Source: Crossaster papposus (Eukaryota > Echinodermata > Asteroidea > Velatida > Solasteridae). From it: 64,000 bases of DNA. Every line of letters begins with the position of its first letter. Position 1 is the stretch's first letter. The stretch covers positions 62,001 through 126,000 of the forward strand of contig JBAIAA010000786.1 in assembly GCA_037893245.1 (NCBI GenBank), written 5' to 3'. The position numbers and the translations under genes are program-made. Positions 19,855 through 32,186 of the stretch are shown here, in pieces. The notes under the pieces were generated by a model. It had not been told where the DNA came from. It saw only the letters and a program-made list of their open reading frames with translations, and made no database searches.

Positions 19855-19945
19855 TGGGAGATTTAAACGGCGAATCTCCCAATTTCACTGTCGATGTCAT
19901 TAGAGCTGGAATTTTCAAGGTGTAGCTAATATTATTAATATTTAC

Positions 19946-20044
19946 CTTCTCTAAACTTTTTAAACAGCCCGACACCTCTGACCAAAGATCGAGATTCTAA
20001 CGAACGTTCGGACTAAATTTCACCGTTTCTTGAAGTTGTCAACA
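19946..20044 (-). promoter_or_regulatory. WDHD1: Candidate WDHD1 5' non-coding exon and E2F-type promoter element
   Basis: On the minus strand, TTTCGCGGGAAA (plus 20045-20056) is a perfect palindromic E2F-type site, as expected for a replication gene. About 100 bp downstream, AGAGAAG is followed by GTAAATAT (donor at plus 19944-19945). This could splice to the 5'UTR acceptor at 17180-17181. The exon start is not defined by sequence. A second candidate first exon is listed at 20355. The promoter role is inference. Confidence 0.4.
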
Positions 20045-20354
20045 TTTCCCGCGAAACCAAAATAAATGGCGCGTCAAACTAAAACAAATCTCGGCGATAG
20101 AGGGCGGCACGTTATGGCCACTATCTCTATCTACGGCTCTGGCCACTATATGGGTGCACCAGCCTAATTCAAGTCCCATTGAAAACAGTGTAAAATCAAC
20201 AATGTTCACGACCAAGTTTCATGCACACCGACATCACTGGGGTTTCTCAAACAACAATCAGATTATTGTCTTGGTCTTTATCTTTCCATTTCTTTTCAAT
20301 TTTTAGTAGGTTAGCCAATTACATTTTTTAATATTCACACTAAAAGAAACTCAC

Positions 20355-20410
20355 CTCCCGAAAAGTGATACTTCCCGAGCCTGCAAGCAGCCATTTTACA
20401 AATGGCAACC
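20355..20410 (-). other. Alternative first-exon candidate with YY1-like motif and GTGAGT donor
   Basis: The minus strand reads AAAATGGCTGC (YY1-like), then an open stretch MAACRLGKYHFSGG ending at a strong GTGAGT donor (plus 20349-20354). Spliced to the acceptor at 17180, the frame would stop within two codons, so it would act as a short upstream ORF rather than an N-terminal extension. It may be an alternative WDHD1 leader exon or belong to another transcript. Confidence 0.3.
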
Positions 20411-20699
20411 CTCCACATTCTAGGGCAATTAGGACCGGCAACCGTAATTTTGTCAAGTCTGCCCTCAGATTGAAGCTCAAAAACCAGGGAGTTCATCCTA
20501 TGCTATATTTACACAATCCCACCATTTCTTTCACCAAACGGCATCCGTTTTCAAAAGAAATTGAGGGGGGGGGGGGCACATTTCATGCAAATGAGCTCGC
20601 GTAGAAATTCTCCTTTCAATTAGGGTGGTGCACCCATATGGCCTTTTCGAATCCCTCGCTTCGTCTTTGGTGAGGATAATTCAAACTAAGTTCCCAATT

Positions 20700-20935
20700 T
20701 CGGGAACTCCACCCAGCAAGCAAAACAAAACAATTGGGACCCAGTTGGGTTTTCACTGGGCCAAATGGGTCCCAGTTTTCACAAATGGGTCCAAAGTGGG
20801 CACGAACTGGGCAAATATGGGCAATACATTGTTGTTGTGACTGGGACCCACCTGGGCACAAGTTGGGCAACTTGGTCAAATTGTGCTCGCATCTTCTTAA
20901 TTGAGTCCCAAGTGGGACCCAGTCTGATTGTAAAT
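20700..20935. repeat. TGGGACCCAGTTGGG-type repeat between WDHD1 and the tRNA array
   Basis: CAATTGGGACCCAGTTGGG near the left and CCCAAGTGGGACCCAGTC near the right, with many TGGGC/TGGGTCC motifs between. It resembles the ends of a MITE, but I cannot fix termini or a target duplication. It is the last non-array sequence before 20984. Confidence 0.4.
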
Positions 20936-20983
20936 TATTGGCATGTACTTTTAGGTCTAAGTGCATTTCACATTCTATTAATT

Positions 20984-21022
20984 GCGTGGCAGGCGAGAAT
21001 TCTACCACTGAACCACCGATGC
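20984..21022 (-). pseudogene. tRNA-Gly 5'-half fragment at the array boundary
   Basis: Only tRNA positions 1 to about 40 are present (acceptor 5' strand, D arm, anticodon loop with GCC). The sequence changes to unrelated CATTCTATTAATT at 20983. The T arm and terminator are missing, so box B is lost and it should not be transcribed by Pol III. Confidence 0.85.
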
Positions 21023-21092
21023 TTCGCACGATTTCCTAAACACTCATTTCAGTTGAAAATACAATATTTAGAAAAATACATGTTAACAAAAT

Positions 21093-23002
21093 TGCACCGG
21101 CCGGGAATCGAACCAGGGCCTCCCGCGTGGCAGGCGAGAATTCTACCACTGAACCACTGATGCTTCGCACGATTTCCTAAACACTCATTTCAGTTGAAAA
21201 TACAATAGGCCTATTTAGAAAAATACATGTTAACAAAATTGCACCGGCCGGGAATCGAACCCGGGCCTCCCGCGTGGCAGGCGAGAATTCTACCACTGAA
21301 CCACCGATGCTCCGCACGATTTCCTAAACACTCATTTCAGTTGAAAATACAATATTTAGAAAAATACATGTTAACAAAATTGCTCCGGCCGGGAATCGAA
21401 CCCGGGCCTCCCGCGTGGCAGGCGAGAATTCTACCACTGAACCACCGATGCTTCGCACGATTTCCTAAACACTCATTTCAGTTGAAAATAAAATATTTAG
21501 AAAAATACATGTTAACAAAATTGCACAGGCCGGGAATCGAACCCGGGCCTCCCGCGTGGCAGGCGAGAATTCTACCACTGAACCACCGATGCTCCGCACG
21601 ATTTCCTAAACACTCATTTCAGTTGAAAATACAATATTTAGAAAAATACATGTTAACAAAATTGCACCGGCCGGGAATCGAACCCGGGCCTCCCGCGTGG
21701 CAGGCGAGAATTCTACCACTGAACCACCGATGCTCCGCACGATTTCCTAAACACTCATTTCAGTTGAAAATATTATATTTAGAAAAATACATGTTAACAA
21801 AATTGCACCGGCCGGGAATCGAACCCGGGCCTCCCGCGTGGCAGGCGAGAATTCTACCACTGAACCACCGATGCTTCGCACGATTTCCTAAACACTCATT
21901 TCAGTTGAAAATACAATATTTAGAAAAATACATGTTAACAAAATTGCACCGGCCGGGAATCGAACCCGGGCCTCACGCGGGGCAGGCGAGAATTCTACCA
22001 CTGAACCACCGATGCTTCGCACTATTTCCTAAACACTCATTTCAGTTGAAAATACAATATTTAGAAAAATACATTTTAACAAAATTGCAATGGCCGGGAA
22101 TCGAACCCGGGCCTCCCGCGTGGCAGGCGAGAATTCTACCACTGAACCACCGATGCTCTGCACGATTTCCTAAACACTCAATTCAGTTGAAAATACAATA
22201 TTTACAAAAATACATGTTAACAAAATTGCACCGGCCGGGAATCGAACCCGGGCCTACCGCGTGGCAGGCGAGAATTCTACCACTGAACCACCGATGCTTC
22301 GCACGATTTCCTAAACACTCATTTCAGTTGAAAATACAATATTTAGAAAAATACATGTTAACAAAATTGCACCGGCCGGGTATCGAACCCGGGCCTCCCG
22401 CGAGGCAGGCGAGAATTCTACCACTGAACCACCGATGCTTCGCACGATTTCCTAAACACTCATTTCAGTTGAAAATACAATATTTAGAAAAATACATGTT
22501 AACAAAATTGCACCGGCCGGGAATCGAACCCGGGCCTCCCGCGTGGCAGGCGAGAATTCTACCACTGAACCACCGATGCTCCGCACGATTTCCTAAACAC
22601 TCATTTCAGTTGAAAATACAATATTTAGAAAAATACATTTTAACAAAATTGCAATGGCCGGGAATCGAACCCGGGCCTCCCGCGTGGCAGGCGAGAATTC
22701 TACCACTGAACCACCGATGCTCCGCACGATTTCCTAAACACTCAATTCAGTTGAAAATACAATATTTACAAAAATACATGTTAACAAAATTGCACCGGCC
22801 GGGAATCGAACCCGGGCCTACCGCGTGGCAGGCGAGAATTCTACCACTGAACCACCGATGCTTCGCACGATTTCCTAAACACTCATTTCAGTTGAAAATA
22901 CAATATTTAGAAAAATACATGTTAACAAAATTGCACCGGCCGGGTATCGAACCCGGGCCTCCCGCGTGGCAGGCGAGAATTCTACCACTGAACCACTGAT
23001 GC
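21093..23002 (-). tRNA. tRNA-Gly block 1: 14 genes
   Basis: Genes start (low coordinate) at 21093 and then at 21240 + 141n for n = 0-12, each 71 nt. The acceptor is GCATCGG with U4-G69 wobble. The first gene has a T-stem change (AACCAGGG on plus) and an ACTGATGC acceptor change. The gene at 21945 has C37 (CGGGGCAGG), the one at 22368 has U37, and several have ATGGCC instead of ACCGGCC at the 3' acceptor strand (22086, 22650), which breaks two pairs. An AGGCCT insertion precedes 21240. Confidence 0.93.
21164..21239 (-). terminator. Representative spacer: Pol III terminator and AT-rich 5' element (AGGCCT variant)
   Basis: Just 3' of each tRNA on the minus strand comes ATTTTG (T4 two bases after the discriminator), then GTTAACATG, then a second run TTTTT about 16 bp further on. 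Next, towards the following gene, is CTAAATATTGTATTTTC, which sits at about -33 to -50 relative to that gene and could act as an upstream AT element. The array repeats this arrangement about 300 times. This spacer carries the extra AGGCCT. Confidence 0.7.
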
Positions 23003-25898
23003 TTCGCACGATTTCCTAAACACTCATTTCAGTTGAAAATACAATAGGCCTATTTAGAAAAATACATGTTAACAAAATTGCACCGGCCGGGAATCGAACC
23101 CGGGCCTCCCGCGTGGCAGGCGAGAATTCTACCACTGAACCACCGATGCTCCGCACGATTTCCTAAACACTCATTTCAGTTGAAAATACAATATTTAGAA
23201 AAATACATGTTAACAAAATTGCTCCGGCCGGGAATCGAACCCGGGCCTCCCGCGTGGCAGGCGAGAATTCTACCACTGAACCACCGATGCTTCGCACGAT
23301 TTCCTAAACACTCATTTCAGTTGAAAATAAAATATTTAGAAAAATACATGTTAACAAAATTGCACCGGCCGGGAATCGAACCCGGGCCTCCCGCGTGGCA
23401 GGCGAGAATTCTACCACTGAACCACCGATGCTCCGCACGATTTCCTAAACACTCATTTCAGTTGAAAATACAATATTTAGAAAAATACATGTTAACAAAA
23501 TTGCACCGGCCGGGAATCGAACCCGGGCCTCCCGCGTGGCAGGCGAGAATTCTACCACTGAACCACCGATGCTCCGCACGATTTCCTAAACACTCATTTC
23601 AGTTGAAAATATTATATTTAGAAAAATACATGTTAACAAAATTGCACCGGCCGGGAATCGAACCCGGGCCTCCCGGGTGGCAGGCGAGAATTCTACCACT
23701 GAACCACCGATGCTTCGCACGATTTCCTAAACACTCATTTCAGTTGAAAATACAATATTTAGAAAAATACATGTTAACAAAATTGCACCGGCCGGGAATC
23801 GAACCCGGGCCTCCCGCGTGGCAGGCGAGAATTCTACCACTGAACCACCGATGCTTCGCACTATTTCCTAAACACTCATTTCAGTTGAAAATACAATATT
23901 TAGAAAAATACATTTTAACAAAATTGCAATGGCCGGAAATCGAACCCGGGCCTCCCGCGTGGCAGGCGAGAATTCTACCACTGAACCACCGATGCTCCGC
24001 ACGATTTCCTAAACACTCAATTCAGTTGAAAATACAATATTTACAAAAATACATGTTAACAAAATTGCAATGGCCGGGAATCGAACCCGGGCCTCCCGCG
24101 TGGCAGGCGAGAATTCTACCACTGAACCACCGATGCTCCGCACGATTTCCTAAACACTCATTTCAGTTGAAAATACAATATTTAGAAAAATACATGTTAA
24201 CAAAATTGCACCGGCCGGGAATCGAACCCGGGCCTCCCGCGTGGCAGGCGAGAATTCTACCACTGAACCACCGATGCTCCGCACGATTTCCTAAACACTC
24301 ATTTCAGTTGAAAATATTATATTTAGAAAAATACATGTTAACAAAATTGCACCGGCCGGGAATCGAACCCGGGCCTCCCGGGTGGCAGGCGAGAATTCTA
24401 CCACTGAACCACCGATGCTTCGCACGATTTCCTAAACACTCATTTCAGTTGAAAATACAATATTTAGAAAAATACATGTTAACAAAATTGCACCGGCCGG
24501 GAATCGAACCCGGGCCTCCCGCGTGGCAGGCGAGAATTCTACCACTGAACCACCGATGCTTCGCACTATTTCCTAAACACTCATTTCAGTTGAAAATACA
24601 ATATTTAGAAAAATACATTTTAACAAAATTGCAATGGCCGGAAATCGAACCCGGGCCTCCCGCGTGGCAGGCGAGAATTCTACCACTGAACCACCGATGC
24701 TCCGCACGATTTCCTAAATACTCAATTCAGTTGAAAATACAATATTTACAAAAATACATGTTAACAAAATTGCACCGGCCGGGAATCGAACCCGGGCCTA
24801 CCGCGTGGCAGGCGAGAATTCTACCACTGAACCACCGATGCTTCGCACGATTTCCTAAACACTCATTTCAGTTGAAAATACAATATTTAGAAAAATACAT
24901 GTTAACAAAATTGCACCGGCCGGGTATCGAACCCGGGCCTCCCGCGAGGCAGGCGAGAATTCTACCACTGAACCACCGATGCTTCGCACGATTTCCTAAA
25001 CACTCATTTCAGTTGAAAATACAATATTTAGAAAAATACATGTTAACAAAATTGCACCGGCCGGGAATCGAACCCGGGCCTCCCGCGTGGCAGGCGAGAA
25101 TTCTACCACTGAACCACCGATGCTTCGCACGATTTCCTAAACACTCCTTTCAGTTGAAAATACAATATTTAGAAAAATACATGTTAACAAAATTGCACCG
25201 GCCGGGAATCGAACCCGGGCCTCCCGCGTGGCAGGCGAGAATTCTACCACTGAACCACCGATGCTTCGCACGATTTCCTAAACACTCATTTAAGTTGAAA
25301 ATACAATATTTACAAAAATACATGTTAACAAAATTGCACCGGCCGGGAATCCAACCCGGGCCTCCCGCGTGGCAGGCGAGAATTCTACCACTGAACCACC
25401 GATGCTTCGCACGATTTCCTAAACACTCATTTCAGTTGAAAATATAATATTTAGAAAAATACATGTTAACAAAATTGCACCGGCCGGGAATCGAACCCGG
25501 GCCTCCCGCGTGGCAGGCGAGAATTCTACCACTGAACCACCGATGCTTCGCACGATTTCCTAAACACTCATTTCAGTTGAAAATACAATATTTAGAAAAA
25601 TACATGTTAACAAAATTGCACCGGCCGGGAATCGAACCCGGGCCTCCCGCGTGGCAGGCGAGAATTCTACCACTGAACCACCGATGCTTCGCACGATTTC
25701 CTAAACACTCATTTCAGTTGAAAATACAATATTTAGAAAAATACATGTTAACAAAATTGCACCGGCCGGGAATAGAACCCGGGCCTCCCGCGTGGCAGGC
25801 GAGAATTCTACCACTGAACCACCGATGCTCCGCACGATTTCCTAAACACTCCTTTTAGTTGAAAATACAATATTTAGAAAAATACATGTGAACAAAAT

Positions 25899-25969
25899 TG
25901 CACCGGCCGGGAATCGAACCCGGGACTCCCGCGTGGCGGGCGAGAATTCTACCACTGAACCACCGATGC
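25899..25969 (-). pseudogene. tRNA-Gly with C33 in place of U33
   Basis: The plus strand has GTGGCGGGCG, so the loop reads CCGCCAC. U33 is nearly universal in elongator tRNAs and makes the U-turn. The spacer also reads ATGTGAAC instead of ATGTTAAC. Likely inactive in translation even if transcribed. Confidence 0.65.
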
Positions 25970-27731
25970 TCCGCACGATTTCCTAAACACTCATTTCAGT
26001 TGAAAATATAATATTTAGAAAAATACATGTTAACAAAATTGCACCGGCCGGGAATCGAACCCGGGCCTCCCGCGTGGCAGGCCAGAATTCTACCACTGAA
26101 CCACCGATGCTTCGCACGATTTCCTAAACACTCATTTCAGTTGAAAATACAATATTTAGAAAAATACATGTTAACAAAATTGCACCGGCCGGGAATCGAA
26201 CCCGGGCCTCCCGCGTGGCAGGCGAGAATTCTACCACTGAACCACCGATGCTTCGCACGATTTCCTAAACACTCATTTCAGTTGAAAATACAATATTTAG
26301 AAAAATACATGTTAACAAAATTGCACCGGCGGGGAATCGAACCCGGGCCTCCCGCGTGGCAGGCGAGAATTCTACCACTGAACCACCGATGCTTCGCACG
26401 ATTTCCTAAACACTCATTTCAGTTGAAAATACAATATTTAGAAAAATACATGTTAACAAAATTGTACCGGCCGGGAATCGAACCCGGGCCTCCCGCGAGG
26501 CAGGCGAGAATTCTACCACTGAACCACCGATGCTTCGCACGATTTTCTTAACACTCATTTCAGTTGAAAATACAATATTAAGAAAAATACATGTTAACAA
26601 AATTGCACAGGCCGGGAATTGAACCCGGGCCTCCCGCGTGGCAGGCGAGAATTCTACCACTGAACCACCGATGCTTCGCACGATTTCCTAAACACTCATT
26701 TCAGTTGAAAATACAATATTTAGAAAAATACATGTTAACAAAATTGCACCGGCCGGGAATCGAACCCGGGCCTACCGCGTGGCAGGCGAGAATTCTACCA
26801 CTGAACCACCGATGCTTCGCACGATTTCCTAAACACTCATTTCAGTTGAAAATACAATATTTAGAAAAATACATGTTAACAAAATTGCACAGGCCGGGAA
26901 TCGAACCCGGGCCTCCCGCGTGGCAGGCGAGAATTCTACCACTGAACCACCGATGCTTCGCACGATTTTCTTAACACTCATTTCAGTTGAAAATACAATA
27001 TTTAGAAAAATACATGTTAACAAAATTGCACCGGCCGGGAATCGAACCCGGGCCTCCCGCGTGGCAGGCGAGAATTCTACCACTGAACCACCGATGCTTC
27101 GCACGATTTCCTAAACACTCATTTCAGTTGAAAATACAATATTTAGAAAAATACATGTTAACAAAATTGCACCGGCCGGGAATCGAACCCGGGCCTCCCG
27201 CGTGGCAGGCGAGAATTCTACCACTGAACCACCGATGCTTCGCACGATTTCCTAAACACTCATTTCAGTTGAAAATATAATATTTAGAAAAATACATGTT
27301 AACAAAATTGCACCGGCCGGGAATCGAACCCGGGCCTCCCGCGAGGCAGGCGAGAATTCTACCACTGAACCACCGATGCTTCGCACGATTTTCTTAACAC
27401 TCATTTCAGTTGAAAATACAATATTTAGAAAAATACATGTTAACAAAATTGCACCGGCCGGGAATCGAACCCGGGCCTACCGCGTGGCAGGCGAGAATTC
27501 GACCACTGAACCACCGATGCTTCGCACGATTTCCTAAACACTCATTTCAGTTGAAAATACAATATTTAGAAAAATACATGTTAACAAAATTGCACCGGCC
27601 GGGAATAGAACCCGGGCCTCCCGCGTGGCAGGCGAGAATTCTACCACTGAACCACCGATGCTTCGCACGATTTCCTAAACACTCATTTCAGTTGAAAATA
27701 CAATATTTAGAAAAATACATGTTAACAAAAT

Positions 27732-27802
27732 TGCACCGGCCGGGAATAGAACCCGGGACTCCCGCGTGTCAGGCGAGAATTCTACCACTGAACCACCGAT
27801 GC
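27732..27802 (-). tRNA. Gly-body tRNA with GAC (valine) anticodon, copy 1
   Basis: The plus strand has GTGTCAGGCG, so the loop reads CTGACAC: C35A converts GCC to GAC. It also has U57 in the T loop (GGAATAGAACC on plus) and a change in the variable region (GGGACTCCC). Because C35 is a known glycyl-tRNA synthetase determinant, charging with glycine would be weakened; if charged, it would place glycine at valine codons. It may be a pseudogene. Confidence 0.75.
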
Positions 27803-28718
27803 TCCGCACGATTTCCTAAACACTCATTTTAGTTGAAAATACAATATTTAGAAAAATACATGTTAACAAAATTGCACCGGCCGGGAATCGAACCCGGGAC
27901 TCCCGCGTGGCAGGCGAGAATTCTACCACTGAACCACCGATGCTCCGCACGATTTCCTAAACACTCATTTCAGTTGAAAATATAATATTTAGAAAAATAC
28001 ATGTTAACAAAATTGCACCGGCCGGGAATCGAACCCGGGCCTACCGCGTGGCAGGCGAGAATTCTACCACTGAACCACCGATGCTCCGCACGATTTCCTA
28101 AACACTCATTTTAGTTGAAAATACAATATTTAGAAAAATACATGTTAACAAAATTGCACCGGCCGGGAATCGAACCCGGGCCTCCCGCGTGGCAGGCGAG
28201 AATTCTACCACTGAACCACCGATGCTTCGCACGATTTCCTAAACACTCATTTCAGTTGAAAATATAATATTTAGAAAAATACATGTTAACAAAATTGCAC
28301 CGGCCGGGAATCGAACCCGGGCCTCCCGCGTGGCAGGCGAGAATTCTACCACTGAACCACCGATGCTTCGCACGATTTCCTAAACACTCATTTCAGTTGA
28401 AAATACAATATTTAGAAAAATACATGTTAACAAAATTGCACCGGCCGGGAATCGAACCCGGGCCTCCCGCGTGGCAGGCGAGAATTCTACCACTGAACCA
28501 CCGGTGCTTCGCACGATTTCCTAAACACTCATTTCAGTTGAAAATACAATATTTGGAAAAATACATGTTAACAAAATTGCACCGGCCGGGAATCGAACCC
28601 GGGCCTCCCGCGTGGCAGGCGAGAATTCTACCACTGAACCACCGGTGCTTCGCACGATTTCCTAAACACTCATTTCAGTTGAAAATACAATATTTAGAAA
28701 AATACATGTTAACAAAAT

Positions 28719-28789
28719 TGCACCGGCCGGGAATCGAACCCGGGCCTCCCGCGTGGCGGGCGAAAATTCTACCACTGAACCACCGGTGC
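28719..28789 (-). pseudogene. tRNA-Gly with C33 and U27
   Basis: GTGGCGGGCG with GCGAAAATTC on plus: C33 plus a changed 27-43 pair. Confidence 0.65.
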
Positions 28790-29282
28790 TTCGCACGATT
28801 TCCTAAACACTCATTTCAGTTGAAAATACAATATTTAGAAAAATACATGTTAACAAAATTGCACCGGCCGGGAATCGAACCCGGGCCTCCCGCGTGGCAG
28901 GCGAGAATTCTACCACTGAACCACCGGTGCTTCGCACGATTTCCTAAACACTCATTTCAGTTGAAAATACAATATTTGGAAAAATACATGTTAACAAAAT
29001 TGCACCGGCCGGGAATCGAACCCGGGCCTCCCGCGTGGCAGGCGAGAATTCTACCACTGAACCACCGATGCTTCGCACGATTTCCTAAACACTCATTTCA
29101 GTTGAAAATACAATATTTAGAAAAATACATGCTAACAAAATTGCACCGGCCGGGAATCGAACCCGGGCCTGCCGCGTGGCAGGCGAGAATTCTACCCCTG
29201 AACCACCGATGCTTCGCACGATTTCCTAAACACTCATTTCAGTTGAAAATACAATATTTGGAAAAATACATGTTAACAAAAT

Positions 29283-29353
29283 TGCACCGGCCGGGAATCG
29301 AACCCGGGCCTCCCGCGTGGCGGGCGAGAATTCTACCACTGAACCACCGGTGC
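29283..29353 (-). pseudogene. tRNA-Gly with C33
   Basis: C33 only; stems intact. Adjacent to another C33 copy. Confidence 0.65.
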
Positions 29354-29423
29354 TTCGCACGATTTCCTAAACACTCATTTCAGTTGAAAATACAATATTT
29401 AGAAAAATACATGTTAACAAAAT

Positions 29424-29494
29424 TGCACCGGCCGGGAATCGAACCCGGGCCTCCCGCGTGGCGGGCGAAAATTCTACCACTGAACCACCGGTGC
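29424..29494 (-). pseudogene. tRNA-Gly with C33 and U27
   Basis: Same combination as 28719-28789, 705 bp (five units) away. Confidence 0.65.
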
Positions 29495-31256
29495 TTCGCA
29501 CGATTTCCTAAACACTCATTTCAGTTGAAAATACAATATTTAGAAAAATACATGTTAACAAAATTGCACCGGCCGGGAATCGAACCCGGGCCTCCCGCGT
29601 GGCAGGCGAGAATTCTACCACTGAACCACCGATGCTTCGCACTATTACCTAAACACTCATTTCAGTTGAAAATACAATATTTGGAAAAATACATGTTAAC
29701 AAAATTGCACCGGCCGGGAATCGAACCCGGGCCTCCCGCGTGGCAGGCGAGAATTCTACCACTGAACCACCGATGCTTCGCACGATTTCCTAAACACTCA
29801 TTTCAGTTGAAAATACAATATTTAGAAAAATACATGCTAACAAAATTGCACCGGCCGGGAATCGAACCCGGGCCTGCCGCGTGGCAGGCGAGAATTCTAC
29901 CCCTGAACCACCGATGCTTCGCACGATTTCCTAAACACTCATTTCAGTTGAAAATACAATATTTAGAAAAATACATGTTAACACAATTGCACCGGCCAGG
30001 AATCGAACCCGGGCCTCCCGCGTGGCAGGCGAGAATTCTACCACTGAACCACCGATGCTTCGCACGATTTCCTAAACACTCATTTCAGTTGAAAATACAA
30101 TATTTAGAAAAATGCATGTTAACAAAATTGCACCGGCCGGGAATCGAACCCGGGCCTCCCGCGTGGCAGGCGAGAATTCTACCACTGAACCACCGATGCT
30201 TCGCACGATTTCCTAAACACTCATTTCAGTTGAAAATATAATATTTAGAAAAATACATGTTAACAAAATTGCACCGGCCGGGAATCGAACCCGGGCCTAC
30301 CGCGTGGCAGGCGAGAATTCTACCACTGAACCACCGATGCTCCGCACGATTTCCTAAACACTCATTTTAGTTGAAAATACAATATTTAGAAAAATACATG
30401 TTAACAAAATTGCACCGGCCGGGAATCGAACCCGGGCCTCCCGCGTGGCAGGCGAGAATTCTACCACTGAACCACCGATGCTTCGCACGATTTCCTAAAC
30501 ACTCATTTCAGTTGAAAATATAATATTTAGAAAAATACATGTTAACAAAATTGCACCGGCCGGGAATCGAACCCGGGCCTCCCGCGTGGCAGGCGAGAAT
30601 TCTACCACTGAACCACCGATGCTTCGCACGATTTCCTAAACACTCATTTCAGTTGAAAATACAATATTTAGAAAAATACATGTTAACAAAATTGCACCGG
30701 CCGGGAATCGAACCCGGGCCTCCCGCGTGGCAGGCGAGAATTCTACCACTGAACCACCGGTGCTTCGCACGATTTCCTAAACACTCATTTCAGTTGAAAA
30801 TACAATATTTGGAAAAATACATGTTAACAAAATTGCACCGGCCGGAAATCGAACCCGGGCCTCCCGCGTGGCAGGCGAGAATTCTACCACTGAACCACCG
30901 GTGCTTCGCACGATTTCCTAAACACTCATTTCAGTTGAAAATACAATATTTAGAAAAATACATGTTAACAAAATTGCACCGGCCGGGAATCGAACCCGGG
31001 CCTCCCGCGTGGCAGGCGAGAATTCTACCACTGAACCACCGATGCTTCGCACGATTTCTTAAACACTCATTTCAGTTGAAAATACAATATTTAGAAAAAT
31101 ACATGTTAACAAAATTGCACCGGCCGGGAATCGAACGAGGGCCTCCCGCGTGGCAGGCGAGAATTCTACCACTGAACCACCGATGCTTCGCACAATTTCT
31201 TAAACACTCATTTCAGTTGAAAATACAATATTTAGAAAAATACATGTTAACAAAAT

Positions 31257-31327
31257 TGCACCGGCCGGGAATAGAACCCGGGCCTCCCGCGTGTCAGGCG
31301 AGAATTCTACCACTGAACCACCGATGC
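31257..31327 (-). tRNA. Gly-body tRNA with GAC (valine) anticodon, copy 2
   Basis: Same C35A and U57 changes as the copy 25 units to the left, but with a normal variable region (GGGCCTCCC). The acceptor is GCATCGG. Confidence 0.75.
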
Positions 31328-32102
31328 TTCGCACGATTTCCTAAACACTCATTTCAGTTGAAAATACAATATTTAGAAAAATACATGTTAACAAAATTGC
31401 ACCGGCCGGGAATCGAACCCGGGCCTCCCGCGTGGCAGGCGAGAATTCTACCACTGAACCACCGATGCTTCGCACGATTTCCTTAACACTCATTTCAGTT
31501 GAAAATACAATATTTAGAAAAATACATGTTAACAAAATTGCACCGGCCGGAAATCGAACCCATGCCTCCCGCGTGGCAGGCGAGAATTCTACCACTGAAC
31601 CACCGATGCTTCGCACGATTTCCTAAACACTCATTTTAGTTGAAAATACAATATTTAGAAAAATACATGTTAACAAAATTGCACCGGCCGGGAATCGAAC
31701 CCGGGCCTCCCGCGTGGCAGGCGAGAATTCTACCACTGAACCACCGGTGCTTCGCACGATTTCCTAAACACTCATTTCAGTTGAAAATACAATATTTAGA
31801 AAAATACATGTTAACAAAAGTGCACCGGCCGGGAATCGAACCCGGGCCTCCCGCGTGGCAGGCGAGAATTCTACCACTGAACCACCGATGCTTCGCACGA
31901 TTTCCTAAACACTCATTTCAGTTGAAAATACAATATTTAGAAAAATACATGTTAACAAAATTGCACCGGCCGGGAATCAAACCCGGGCCTCCCGCGTGGC
32001 AGGCGAGAATTCTACCACTGAACCACCGATGCTTCGCACGATTTCCTAAACACTCATTTCAGTTGAAAATACAATATTTAGAAAAATACATGTTAACAAA
32101 AT

Positions 32103-32186
32103 TGCACCGGCCGGGAATCGAACCCGGGCATCGAACCCGGGCCTCCCGCGTGGCAGGCGAGAATTCTACCACTGAACCACCGATGC
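32103..32186 (-). pseudogene. tRNA-Gly with 13-bp T-arm duplication
   Basis: A second copy of CATCGAACCCGGG is inserted, making an 84-nt gene with a doubled T-loop/box B segment. It cannot fold as a standard tRNA. The duplicated box B could still bind TFIIIC. Confidence 0.85.

Larger units (their letters stand above)
17180..19945 (-). other. WDHD1: Probable 5'UTR intron of WDHD1
   Basis: Bounded by the acceptor at 17180-17181 and the candidate donor at 19944-19945. It contains the TA-flanked MITE, the piggyBac-type MITE, the poly-C tract and the LINE fragment listed separately. I recognise nothing in 17182-17860 or 18083-18560. The extent depends on which leader exon is used. Confidence 0.45.
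23079..32186 (-). tRNA. tRNA-Gly block 2: 65 genes
   Basis: Starts at 23079 + 141n, n = 0-64. It begins as a near-copy of block 1 (an AGGCCT insertion precedes 23079 as well). Acceptor GCATCGG dominates until about 28.5 kb, after which GCACCGG (fully paired C4-G69) becomes frequent. It includes the U33C, GAC and 13-bp-insertion genes listed separately. Other lesions: U37 (CGAGGCAGG) near 24.95, 26.49 and 27.34 kb; C39 (GGGTGGCAG) near 23.67 and 24.38 kb. Most genes are otherwise consistent with a full cloverleaf. Confidence 0.93.
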
